From: Straminergon stramineum
Taxonomy: Eukaryota > Streptophyta > Bryopsida > Hypnales > Calliergonaceae
Reading direction: 5' to 3'
Length of the DNA stretch: 64,000 nt
NCBI GenBank assembly: GCA_963920665.1
Contig: OY987267.1
Span: forward strand, 7,812,001 to 7,876,000
Shown piece by piece: positions 34,830 to 46,139 of this stretch (position 1 is its first letter; every line of letters starts with the position of its first letter). A model generated the notes under the pieces. The model was not told where the DNA came from. It did not search any database and saw only the letters and a program-made list of their open reading frames with translations. Both the position numbers and the translations under genes were made by a program.

Positions 34830-35076
34830 ATGCTTACACTAATTCCTATAGATGTTGCAATTAATAGTACAAATACTATATTCATGGTACATTTTTGTTC
34901 TTCTTTTATCCTATACTGTACTCACTAATACATACAGGGTGATCTCTACGTATATGCACGGTAATAGGTGCTTTTTCTTTGTATTTCCACGGCAGAGGTT
35001 TACAGAAGGTTGAGAGTGTACAAACTTACGTGTCATCCCACAACGGCAGGATTCTCTTGCCTCGATCTGGTTCCAT

Positions 35077-36551
35077 GATCTTCGACACTCAGAACCCGCT
35101 GGAGCTTTCTTGTGTACAACGAACATAGTATAAATTGAAAAACGTCCTCCACTCTCAATTTGCGGTGTAATAGATGTTTGATTTCTTATAAATAACTAGA
35201 ATTTTAGGTGTACCATTGGAAAGAATTGTGAAGACACTAGTTGCAAGAAAGACCGCATCTAGAGATCAATAGACAGAGAATGCCCCTCTCCATAACTAGA
35301 TGTCCATTGCCAACTGGATGTCAAAAAACAAAAACACAATTGCGAAGTGCCTACTTACTGATGATGTTGGTAAGTGCGGCAAAGCATACCCTCCGGAAGT
35401 TAGACTAACGTAAGTAAGACTGTCTCGCATCATAACCCTATTCCAACAATGGAATTCTGAGACTACATTCATGTTTTATTTACAAACTTACCAGACTACC
35501 GTTGATCAGTTGTTTCTGCAACTACAAAATTCAAGCACACAATCCTAGTAACGACTGTCGCGAACACTGTAAGGAAGTTACTTTCTCAAAAATAAATAAG
35601 AACCTGATTTCCTGCGGCAAGAGGCAACTCGTGGAATATAATATGAACCTACATTCAATGGAATGAATGACATTCAAAGTTTGGCAGACCCTTACTATGA
35701 GGAGGTAGCTTCTGCGCATGTGAACTATCCTATAGTGGAATGAAAATTAAAGTTCTTTGTCTATCGTTGAGAAAAAAAAAATGGGCGGATTTGAACATGC
35801 CTAGATTAGCATTGTGCAACTTCCGTGTCCCAACCTACAGTGCTAAACAAACAATGCACTATGATTGTGAGGAAACTAGTCAGACTTTCATTGCAAAATG
35901 AAGAGGACTAAATAATGATTTAGTTTCTACTTACCTAAACTGCAACCACGTGAGCTCCAGGCGTTCCAGGTCCCCACGTCCAGCACCACGCACCACGCAC
36001 AGCACCTCGCGCCCCCGTGCCCCATGCCCCGCACCATGCAAAGCACTTCGCGCTTGTCGCCTGCATAGTGCCTCGCGCCCCGCGTGCCTTGCCTTCCTCA
36101 AAATCTTAAAATCAACTCTAGTTTGAACCACCGTCACCTTCTCTAGGCAGGAGGTACTCACAACTCATGCACTCACACACCGAAAACGGAGGAAGGAAAA
36201 TCAGTAAAATAACTACAAGCTGAAGTTCAATTCGCACGCCCGCTCCCAATCCGACTAGGAGAAACAAACAATCGCAACAAACAGTCGATGGCGAGAAACA
36301 AACAACCGCGAGAACGAAAGCACCAATTGCACGAAGCTGAAGGAAAGCAAGAGGGAGAGGAGGAAGCCATTGGGGGAGGAGGAAGCCATCGGGGGAGGGA
36401 AGGGGGGCAGCTGGAGTTGACGTCTTGGTCCTCCATCATGAAGGCGCCACCCCAACCCATAATGACAGGTGAACTCAAGTGAACCTAAGCGTCAACTCAA
36501 GGTAAGTTCTCCTTACTTGGGATTAGTGAATGTTATTAATTTAGGGTTTTT
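35077..36551. promoter_or_regulatory. Upstream region of the ParB-like gene, with a GC-rich island
   Basis: Minus-strand TATTTATAAG near 35,190 could be a TATA box for the gene starting at 35076. A GC-rich block at about 35,945-36,110 contains CTCGCGC or TTCGCGC three times, embedded in GCAC/CACG repeats. Around 36,290-36,480 a purine-rich stretch encodes nothing recognisable in either direction. The GC-rich part may be an old promoter or a captured 5' region. Confidence 0.3.
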
Positions 36552-37815
36552 TTAACCCTTTACCCCCCTGAACTTACAAATTCATCTCCCGAATTCCTAA
36601 TTTGAGAAAATTAATTCAATGTGAGTGGGGGCAATTGGAAGCATATGTTGGAATTGATATACAAATGGAACTTGTAGATTTTGATTTATATCTTCCATCT
36701 CTATAGTTACATTCACCAATACTATCATCCATATTTTTTTTTAATTTGAGACATAAATCCCGAAAATCCTTTTAAAATAATTCAATTAGAAGAACAATAT
36801 TATCATTTTATAGTAAAACTAGATGCCACATCACTTGACAAATTGAAAGTTAGGAAACTCAAGATTGATGATGTGCATTGTAGTTGGCATATTTCAGACT
36901 GATGTAAGTTGCCATAAACAATCTGAATAGAAAATTTGTTGTGAAGGTGGTGTGAAATCAAATGTTGGAAGTCTCGAGATGAAAGCACTAAAAGATAGTT
37001 AAAAAATAGATAGAAATTTATAGTTTCTGAAGCTCTTAGCTTATTTTTGTGAAATGAAATTGAAATTTAATGAATAGAGAGATGTAGAAATTGTATGAGC
37101 AGAGATCACAGTTTAAGTTAGAGATTTTTTTTTATGTTTGTAAATTAAACACCAAAAGAATGAGCTTGCATAATTGTTCTTATAGATTGTATTTGGAGAT
37201 GAGTTGTGGAATTTGCTCTTTTCAATTCAATGAGTGTAAAGAAGATTATGGAAGTGAATCTTTAGTTTAAATTTAGGTTAGATGTAGACCCTGCTCAAGG
37301 TATGCAATTTTAGGGAAATTGGATTTTTAGGCAAATTTCAACATTGATCTCTACAAAGAATTTGTTGAGGATTCTCATTGCGATGGATTGCCCTTGAACC
37401 TTATTGTGCAATGCACAAGACTTTGACAAAACTTTGATGAAATTATTATTTTAGTATCTTTTATTTGTTGGAATGGATTTATAATGAAATTCTCTTCACA
37501 TGGTCATTTAATTTTTGAAATTTCAATGTTCTTAAAATCCATGACCTCATTTTGGCTAATCCAATTTTGAACTAAAGTCAATGCCATTGGACCACTTCAC
37601 ATACTTGTACATTATAGATTTAGAAAATAATTATATAGTGTACTCTCTTAACACCAAATCCAAACCTTACACAGGACAACAACTTCATATAATTAAAGTT
37701 ACTTAGTATCTCCACAAATTAAAATATCAATTTTCATCCTACATTAGCAGTTACAAGGATGAAATATGATTCGTTCATAGTCCAAAAAATGAATGTCAAA
37801 ACGCTTATGGGGTAA
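36552..37815 (+). repeat. Diverged TTAACCCCTAA-family copy, interrupted
   Basis: About 36,552-36,790 matches 18,086-18,320, and about 37,480-37,815 matches 18,340-18,670, in the same order. About 690 bp of other AT-rich DNA lies between them. It marks the start of the palindrome-free middle of Element 2 and supports later insertion. Confidence 0.5.
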
Positions 37816-40800
37816 TTTGTTATGTATTTCAAAACTCAGTCTTTAAGCTTGCTAGTGTACATATTTTGAATTTCTCAAATTAACCCCTTTATTAGCAGAC
37901 CCAAAGCTATAATTCCTCCTTAAAAACACACTTAGAATTGCTAGTTCTATTACAAGAGAAAAAAACTTGAAAACTTGTTTTGGTCTACATATCAAATGAT
38001 AGGATCATGCACTAGTAAGACTAGAATGATCATAATTATATGATTGAAAGAAATTTCATATTAAACTTCAACAACATGATAGATTACAACATATTTGCAT
38101 CCAAAGTAAAGGAAACCATTTTTTTACAACTTAGTATTTATGTAACTAAATTTTATGGCTTTCTGAACTTCTAATTTATGTATTATTTTTTTTCATTTTC
38201 TAGGTTTCTATATTGAATACTTCAGTGAGGATCTATGAAAAAATTTCACAAAAAAAACAAATATTTCCTATTTTACTCATTAAGAAATTGTTATTAATAA
38301 GTAATAGTAGGTTCCAGATTGAATGAAAAACTAAATCATCCATAAATCTAAGATGAAATTGAAGTACAATAATTCCAATGTTGTGATTGTTCTAATAACT
38401 AAAGCAAACATAACCCTTTGTAACAAAAAATTTGGAAAACGAATCCTTTAAGTTATTTTTACACAAAGATGCTTAGATTGCTCGAAAAACTAAGACTATC
38501 CATAACTTTCTCATCACTAGTGAAAATAGAATGAATCAATGCCTCAACGGTGGAGAACAAAATTATGCTTTCATTAGGAAAAAAAATTTAATTGGTTAGA
38601 CACTATATGATTTCTTCGAGCTGACTGCTAGCCTCCATTTATGGCTTCTTGATCCATCAATTTTTCCCACAAGCATCAATTCACATAAAATCTATATATC
38701 CACAAAGCTCTTACAAAATCGCACTTCCTCCCCCCCCCCCCCCCCAAAAAAAAATTCCTAAGAATTAAAGTCATATGAACTTAACAAGGCCAAAATGTCC
38801 TCCGAGGAAACAAAGTATCATCCTTTACCAATTAAACACGTTACCCAATTGAAGTCATTCAAGTGTTGTCTCTCAAAACAATGAAGGCAATTGATATTAT
38901 ATTTTTTGGGCAAAGTGTGAAATGGTTATGAATTTGTAATTAAAGTGGGAAAACCATCTTTCAAGGCCAAAAAGAATCTCTCTAGTCCTTGAGAATCACC
39001 CAAAACTATATCCATTGTGCTCCATCCACGTTCTTAAAAGAACCACTTTGACTAGCAATAGAACTAATTATGTTCAGAGCCATAAACTTCTTATTGATGT
39101 ATCGGACATGCATTAAATTTTGTAGGGTGTCTATGAAGACGTTGGCAAAACAATCTCCAATTCCGTTCACTTTAGGGTTTAGGATTTGGTACATATTGCT
39201 TGCAAATAATACTTTATTTAGGAACTATTTTGCAGTTTAAAAAAAGTGCTTAATATAGAATTTGTTAATTCAATTTTGATCATAAGTACTTCTGGGATTA
39301 TGCATTTTAATTTGGTAAGAGTTTTCATTATTTCTAACAAATGTACTAGTCTTCACAATTGATAATGAAGTATAGTCAAATACATGTTTTTTATTTATAT
39401 TAAATATGGTGTACTTTGATCTACAATCCACCCAAAGTCGCAACACTCCATTCAAAATACATGAAATGCATTATAATTATCATTTTCACACAAAATGGAG
39501 AGAGATATAATTACAAACTCATTCATGTGTTTCTAGAATTTATCACAGTTCTGAAATCATGAATCTAGAATTGCATTTATCGTTAGACAATTAAGCTTGC
39601 TATAAATTAGAATCTCCCACAATAGAATTGCCATTTTGTTATGCCACAGCCCTAGATAGCATCTTCAATACATTTATTTGGTTGTTTGGACATTGAAGAA
39701 ATTAATCTCCAATTTCATTTAGGGGTACTTTACAGTTAGACATGTATTGTGTACTACTGACATGATTAATATATTTGATCAATCTCCAATTCCCTTTATG
39801 ATTGAAGGTTTCAAGTGAATCTTCTAGGATTCTCTTCAATAGTAGTTAGTCTTACAATAAGAAGTGTTTCTTGAATTCACTAACATGTGAAATGCCTATT
39901 TCTTTTATCTTAAGTAATGAATTTAATGCTTGTATACCAATTTCATGCTCCTTTACACTATCAACCTTAAATACAATTAGAACTATAATTTGTCAAATAT
40001 AGGGATACAAATTATGAAGGGGATTTATTTAAAACAATCATTTTGGAGAGACTTACACCACCTTCGATGTTCTATAATCATAGGATAATTAACAAAATGA
40101 ATATACCTCGATGGATAGCTTTAATTCTAAACTTCATCTACAATTACAAGTCATGACACTGTTATGTTTAACTGAACATGACAGTGAACTTTTTTGTTGT
40201 TCTTCAATGAAATATGGCATGATGATGCTTTTTCTAGCTTGCAAACATATTTCAATCATGGTGAAAGGGCACAATTACCAGTTTGATTCGTACTTTATTT
40301 ACATAAAAATTATGAATGATGAACGTAGTTTATGCATTAAGAAAGGCAAGAACTATTCTAAGGCCCAGGAAATAAAAGACCATAAAGAATCCTAAACCCT
40401 AAAACTTCAAAACAAGAATGACAAGAAAATGTAAAATTACATTTAGAAATTGTTATGAAGAGAACCCAACAAATTCTAAGGCCTAAACAACCAAGTTTCA
40501 TGAAGGAAGACACTGAGGTTCGAAAGGTATGAAATTTGTCTTTTTCCTTCTCACCCTATTCTTTGGGGTAAGACACTTTGGTTGGTGTAAATTTCTTTCC
40601 CACACTTTTGTTTGGGGGGAAGACACTTTCACAAGAATTTAGGATATACTTGTGAGATCGAGGTTCATCATAGACATTTCTATAAGAAAAAACAAACCAA
40701 TTGGATTTTTTGCTACAACATTATCACCATTAGGTCTTCCAATTAAATTTTTTTTTTTAAGTCAGAGTGGAAGAAATATAAAATTATGTCAATTTCTGTG

Positions 40801-43364
40801 ACTACAATTTTTCTTGTCCTTTGAAATCAATCTATGTTCCAATGTATTGAAAGAGATGAAAGTGTACCTCATAGTAGGACATAATTATTTGTTTTTTCCT
40901 CAAATTGTTGAAAGATAGAACCTCCCCTCTAACTTGGAAGTATTGAGAAAGCCTACCTTTAGAAGTTCAACCAATTGACCTAATTTTAGAAATTATCGGT
41001 GGATATATAATGCACTCTAAAATGATTCTATTGATCCTATTGCTAGATTCCCTAAAATATAAATATTTATGAAGTGAACAGTCATTTCACTTTCCATGCT
41101 TGACAAGTGTAGAATTTATGTTTTCCATGGTTTACAACTAACGAGTTGGGATATTAGGGTGTATGGTTGGCACACAATGAGGTAGAGGTAGAGGTTATGT
41201 AAAATCCTAAACATATGAAGTTTCTATATAGATATTCAGACAATGATCAACTTCAAGTACATAAAAATGGTCATTTATTTACTATAGTGAGTATGTATCC
41301 ATTTCATTGACTGTGTCAAATGACTTTACCTCTTAATTGAAATGAAGTTGGATTTCATGAAATGTAGTTTTAACTACCTACGATTATAATGTATAAAGGA
41401 AAATAATATCGTCATAAACAAAGAATTTCAAGAATTTTTCATGAAAATCGATTTGAAAGTTGAAAAAAATGGTTCTATTTTACGTACTTAGTTACCTCTA
41501 CAAGTACCATTTAGAATATTAAAAACTAATTACTTGGAAACAACTTACATTTAGTGGTACAATTATAAATGAAATATGTAATTTTGGGAATACAAATTTA
41601 GTAAATTTTGCACTATGATGCTTGCCCATCACAAAATTTAGCAATTCTTCTCATCATTCTTTATCAATAGATCCCCAAAAATTTGACATTTACATTTTTG
41701 AAAATCATTAGTAACATACATCTTCATTTTGGTCTCTTGAGGTGTAAGAATATTTGTTCAATCTACGACCACAGTGGTCACTTGATCAAAATGATAAAAT
41801 TAGACAAACTTTGGAGGGTTTAAACCAAAATTACCTAGTTAGTCTGTCCAAAAAGTGATACCATAAGCTGACCATTACCCCTTCCAATGCTTTTACTATA
41901 TGTCATGATTATCTGTAGAAATCTCTTGATGCTTATGTTCATCTCCAAATGTTTGCATACATCTCCAGATGTTTGCATACGTTTGCTTTTGCTTTAGTTG
42001 GCGACCTCTAAATCTTCAAAGTTGATGTGTTCATGTTCTAGATACAGAAGAAGGGTTTCAAGCAATGAATCATTGAGATTGTTGACAATGTAGCTGTATT
42101 TCTTGTAGATTGAATTTTGAGATGGGTTTACTATCTAAATTTTTGGTGATCTTGCAGTCATCCAAATTCAATTTTCAATAGCAAATCCCTTTTTTAAAAC
42201 AACTATTTGTGCATTCACTGAGTTCAATGATTGGGCATTATTTCCAGATATATATTATTTAAGATGAAAAGAAAAGAGTGAAAGAAGTCACTTGAATTTC
42301 AAGTCATACTTCTAGATAACGATGACCACATTCATTGGTATTATTGATGTGTACTAGGGTTTAGTTTTTATGTAGGGGCTAAGGTTGAGGGAGTAATGTG
42401 TTGTTTGTTCAATACATTGTCACCTTTGGAAGCATCTACAAATCTTCATGACCTTGTTTCAAGTATGACTTCATAAAGTAATTGTGGATGAAATTCTAAA
42501 TATTAACTATGGAGATCCATTATTTGTTAATCCCTTGACTCCAAAAAATTATTTACGTGTGTCAGTGGATAAGTATTCATGGCCTTCCTACGTGTGTAAC
42601 TTTATATTAAAGTGTTTGTCGACAAAATTCTAAATTATCTTTGAGATCCTTTAGTGTCTATAATCCTGATTCTTGTAAAATAATCCTTGGTCTGAGACAA
42701 ATAGTTTATGTCTATGTGCAATGTACATATGTATCAATATTTGTAGAATACAAAATTTGGCTAACCTCTATCACGTGGCTAATAGCCTCATTTATTTATT
42801 TCCACAAGTTAGATATTGTACAAACTAAAACCGATGTAAACTTAACAACAATAATTAGTATTCCTAAGTATTGGGTAGTATATATATATATAAATATACT
42901 TTGACAGAAATTAACATTTTCTTGGGTATAAGTCACGTGTTATTTCATTAGAAGACTGAAACTCACTAGATTTCATAATAAAATAGGTTAGAAAACAATT
43001 CTAGATTAATAATTACGTTAGGTGCATTGAAACTACAACTTACTTAATTTATGATCATTCTAAGGGTTAATGTATCATTAGGGAAAGTACTAAATGGACA
43101 ATACGTTCTTATCATTGTGTGTTGAGGTTTACGGTTCCTTTTAGTATGATTATTGCCAACTCAAGTGACATGAATACTCTCCATCAGCCTTTAGAAATAT
43201 GAGTTTTAAAATTTCTTCACTATTATTTGAAATATAATTATCGAGTTTTATTCACCTAGCCACATGGTCCAGAATGTTATCTACGTTTTCCATGATGTGA
43301 AATATTAATAAGGATCCGCAAATATTTAGTATTCTCTCAAAAATAATTGGAATATAGATTGAAA

Positions 43365-43365
<1 letters not shown>
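37816..43365. other. AT-rich palindrome-free middle of Element 2
   Basis: No supported gene. A C16/A9 run lies at 38,730-38,754. A short direct repeat, CATCTCCA(A/G)ATGTTTGCATAC, lies near 41,941-41,980. Composition is unlike the flanking parts of Element 2, which suggests inserted repeat DNA. Confidence 0.4.
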
Positions 43366-43431
<66 letters not shown>

Positions 43432-43452
43432 GTGTGTGTGTGTGTGTGTGTA
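43366..43452. repeat. TA then TG microsatellite
   Basis: About 60 bp of uninterrupted TA repeats are followed by about 22 bp of TG repeats. Confidence 0.95.
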
Positions 43453-44818
43453 CACGTTTCATTGTGAATCTCGAAATTAAAATAATATGAATGTAAGGAA
43501 TTGTTTGATTGAACTACGGTAATTGAAGATTCCTTTTGGTCATTGGATGAATTCCTTCACAAAAGCTCTTTCAATTTGTACACAATAAGTAAATGAAAAC
43601 AAGATTGCAAAAATTAAAAATAAATCCTTAGTACTAACTTCAGTACCTTCCATTTTTTCCTTTTCTTCAAAACGGGAGATTCGATTTACGGGGAAATAAG
43701 GTAGACTAGCCTATTACAACCTTGATTTTGAATCTAAGTATATTGGGACGACCTCAAGGAGGGGCACATAATTTTCAGAGGTGTGCATGCCTTTCATGAA
43801 TGAAACCCAACTACAAGAATAGTTTTCGGATGAAAATTGTAATTTATATGAATTTCTGAAGTGGTATACCTCAAATTATAAACCCGCTTGTAGACTACAG
43901 TGATAAACGTCCTAAAACAACCAAGAACCGCCTTGACTTGTACTTATGAGCACTTCAATTTCCATCAATGAAACACTACCATGTTACCCAAGTTGGAATT
44001 AATGCACAGTTAAGATTGTCAGGAAAGTAAATGTATGTACATAAGTTCTACGGCTGAGATGGAGCCCAAAATAGTATGGCGGGAATAGGAAGGTAGTGCA
44101 AATAGGTTGGTCTACCTTCGGATCCCAAAGCACCATAAAATAGAGTTGACCAGGCTAGCATCTTCGGAAGGCAGATCATGAATCCACGAGCCCATGAAGG
44201 CGCAGAATCATATCGGAATTGATGCCTTGTCGTCCAGAATATCGTCCTTTGGTCAAAGTTTGTAATCAAGAGCCGCCACAAAGGAATCTTGTGCACATGG
44301 CTGTGGCGGGAGTTCAAATTCAAAAATGAACTCCCTCCTAAGGTGTCGCCAACCATCTCATTCTCGGTCCTTATGTTTCTGTTGAACTTCTGATGAATCC
44401 TTTTGCACATGTCCACTCTCACAGCTGGGGCGATTCACGAGGGTGACGAAGTTTCTTGGCGGCCCTGTCTTTCCATGTGGAGAAGTTCTTCTTCGACGGT
44501 GGCTTCGAGCGACCACGCGCCATTGACAGTTCCAGGTATGCAACTTCTTTAGTGTTCCTTTCGATTATTTATGTAGGAAAGTCTTATGACAAATGACTCT
44601 TGAATCAATTGTCACATCACTTAAGATCCAACAGACCTAGTTTACTGGTTGAAGAGGATTTGATCGAATCGACAGCTCCGTTGCGTATGGCTATTTGCAG
44701 TAGAAAACTAATGTTCTCTTGGACAAGAGGTGAAGGAACGCCATGTACTGTTGCTCTGTTGGATTGAATGAGAGAAAATAGATCAGATTCCATCGTGAAA
44801 CGGATATCAATTAAAGAA
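43453..44818. other. Intergenic, possible remnant reading frames
   Basis: GC content rises from about 44,040. Minus-strand frames at 44,048-44,543 (start MARGRSKPPSKKNFSTWKD, then a shifted frame) have a plausible basic start but no recognisable domain and would need a frameshift. I cannot support a gene call. Confidence 0.25.
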
Positions 44819-44826
44819 TATAAATA
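44819..44826 (+). promoter_or_regulatory. TATA box candidate for the DUF7869-type gene
   Basis: TATAAATA, a canonical plant TATA sequence, lies about 1.3 kb upstream of the ATG at 46140 and just upstream of the palindrome array. If used, the array would sit in the transcribed leader or first intron, mirroring the ParB-like gene. Confidence 0.35.
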
Positions 44827-44928
44827 GGTCAGCTGTAGTTAAGTATTCGTAGAAAATACATATCAGGGACGCGTACGAGTACAACGCGTACAGGATGCTT
44901 CATATTGGTACATGACTTCTTCATTACC

Positions 44929-45807
44929 CATCTGGAGATCTCCAGATGGTTGGAGACGCGGTCTACAAACCTTGAATAATCGTGACAGAATTGGGTGAGG
45001 CATAAGGAACGTTTCCGCCATGATTTATCATCTGGAGATCTCCAGATGATCCTAGTATAAGAATTGTAGAGCCAGTAGTACCCCATCATAATGCCAGGTC
45101 ATTGTAGTTTTGATGGAGTTTCCTCATCTGGAGATCTCCAGATGGAGGCAGCTTATGAGCCAGTTAACGATACCATGATGAACAAGGATGAACGGGAAAT
45201 GTCTACACTAGATCTTCGAAGTTTAGTTGGATCTTCGTTATCTGGAGATCTCCAGATAGAGGCTCACGTAGGACTAGTTTACGGCATCGTACTTAACATA
45301 GATTGTTGCCGCGTCTCTATGCTGGATGAACAAAGTTTACTTTGATCGCAATCAGCTAGAGATCTCCAGATGAAGTCGGATGTAGGATTAAATGTAAATG
45401 ACATGGTATAGTAGGTTGGATGTCGCTACTTTGTGGTAGATCAACAAAGTTTTGTCTGATTCTTCTGATCTAGAGATCTCCAGATGGGAGATGCTGTTAG
45501 AATCATTTGACAGAAATATGGAAAATTAGGGTGCATGTCTTATCCTAATGCTAAATCTCCGGTGCTTAGTTTTATATTTTTTATCTAGAGATCTCCAGAT
45601 GAAGGCGGCTTTTTGAATAGTAGACAGCGACATGATAAGATAGATTATATGCCGCGTCCATGAAATTTCTTGAAGTGCCATAGCTCCATTACGTGATCTC
45701 TAAATGCTGCTATATTTTGGAACTTGTTTCGTGAATAGGATAAAACGTGATGGATTTGGCATATATGGTTTGACGGGTAGGACACCCTATCTGGAGATCT
45801 CCAGTTG
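44929..45807. repeat. Eight-copy palindrome array upstream of the DUF7869-type gene
   Basis: Copies start at 44929, 45029, 45125, 45239, 45353, 45467, 45582 and 45788. Four successive intervals are 114, 114, 114 and 115 bp. The first three copies are perfect; later ones carry CTGG to CTAG or end changes. The intervening DNA is partly repeated (GATGAACAAAGTTT and GATCAACAAAGTTT). Together with the intron-1 array of the divergent gene, this brackets the centre of Element 2. Confidence 0.88.
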
Positions 45808-46139
45808 AGGATGGATTCTTGTAGCCCCGAGTATACGAGTCACCGACTGGGTGGTCTTCGTGTGTCTTGCTTATTAGATGATGTCTTCTCGTTTCGAAAG
45901 TCGTCGAATTTTATTAGAATGACGAGTTCGTCTTGTAGGAATTTATGTGGTCTTTGTATTTTCATAGGAGTGTTTCTTTTTGTAAAGTGTCCAGGGACAT
46001 CCACATACAATTAGGACCACAGAAACCCTGATTTGCAAAATAGGATGATGCTCAGTGCTTACAATGCTTGTTTGATTATCAGGTTTGTTGACCCTGGGAG
46101 GTGTCCCAATACTCTAAGGTCATTTCCAGGGAAATTCAG

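Larger units (their letters stand above)
28894..35076 (-). pseudogene. ParB-like multi-exon gene of Element 2, three in-frame stops
   Basis: Exons by splice sites and matching phases: 35076-35030, 33988-32704, 31646-30228, 30140-29823, 29718-28894, about 1,297 codons. Exon 1 begins MEPDRGKRILPLWDDT. Exon 2 ends with a ParB/sulfiredoxin-like domain: YYIIGGQHTVEAYR (about residue 350, bases about 33,000-32,960), followed by SRALNQNVAGEQREQSF, which fits the segment after GxHR in ParB. A KKKTKKRK basic stretch lies earlier. Exons 3-4 contain FDVYIVFCFGYNG and VLVNVNGGLEITHLGAWGR..VLEI, spaced like motif IV and motif I of a permuted methyltransferase but degenerate. Exon 5 is disordered (PPPPPTPPKKLKNP; basic, then acidic). 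Stops: TAG 31367-31365, TAG 31034-31032, TGA 30716-30714; both sides continue in frame. All four introns contain palindromes except the short third one. Probably dead here. Confidence 0.7.

Noticed and set aside
44048..44543. Possible gene on the minus strand
   Set aside because: Would need a frameshift right after the basic start and shows no recognisable domain.
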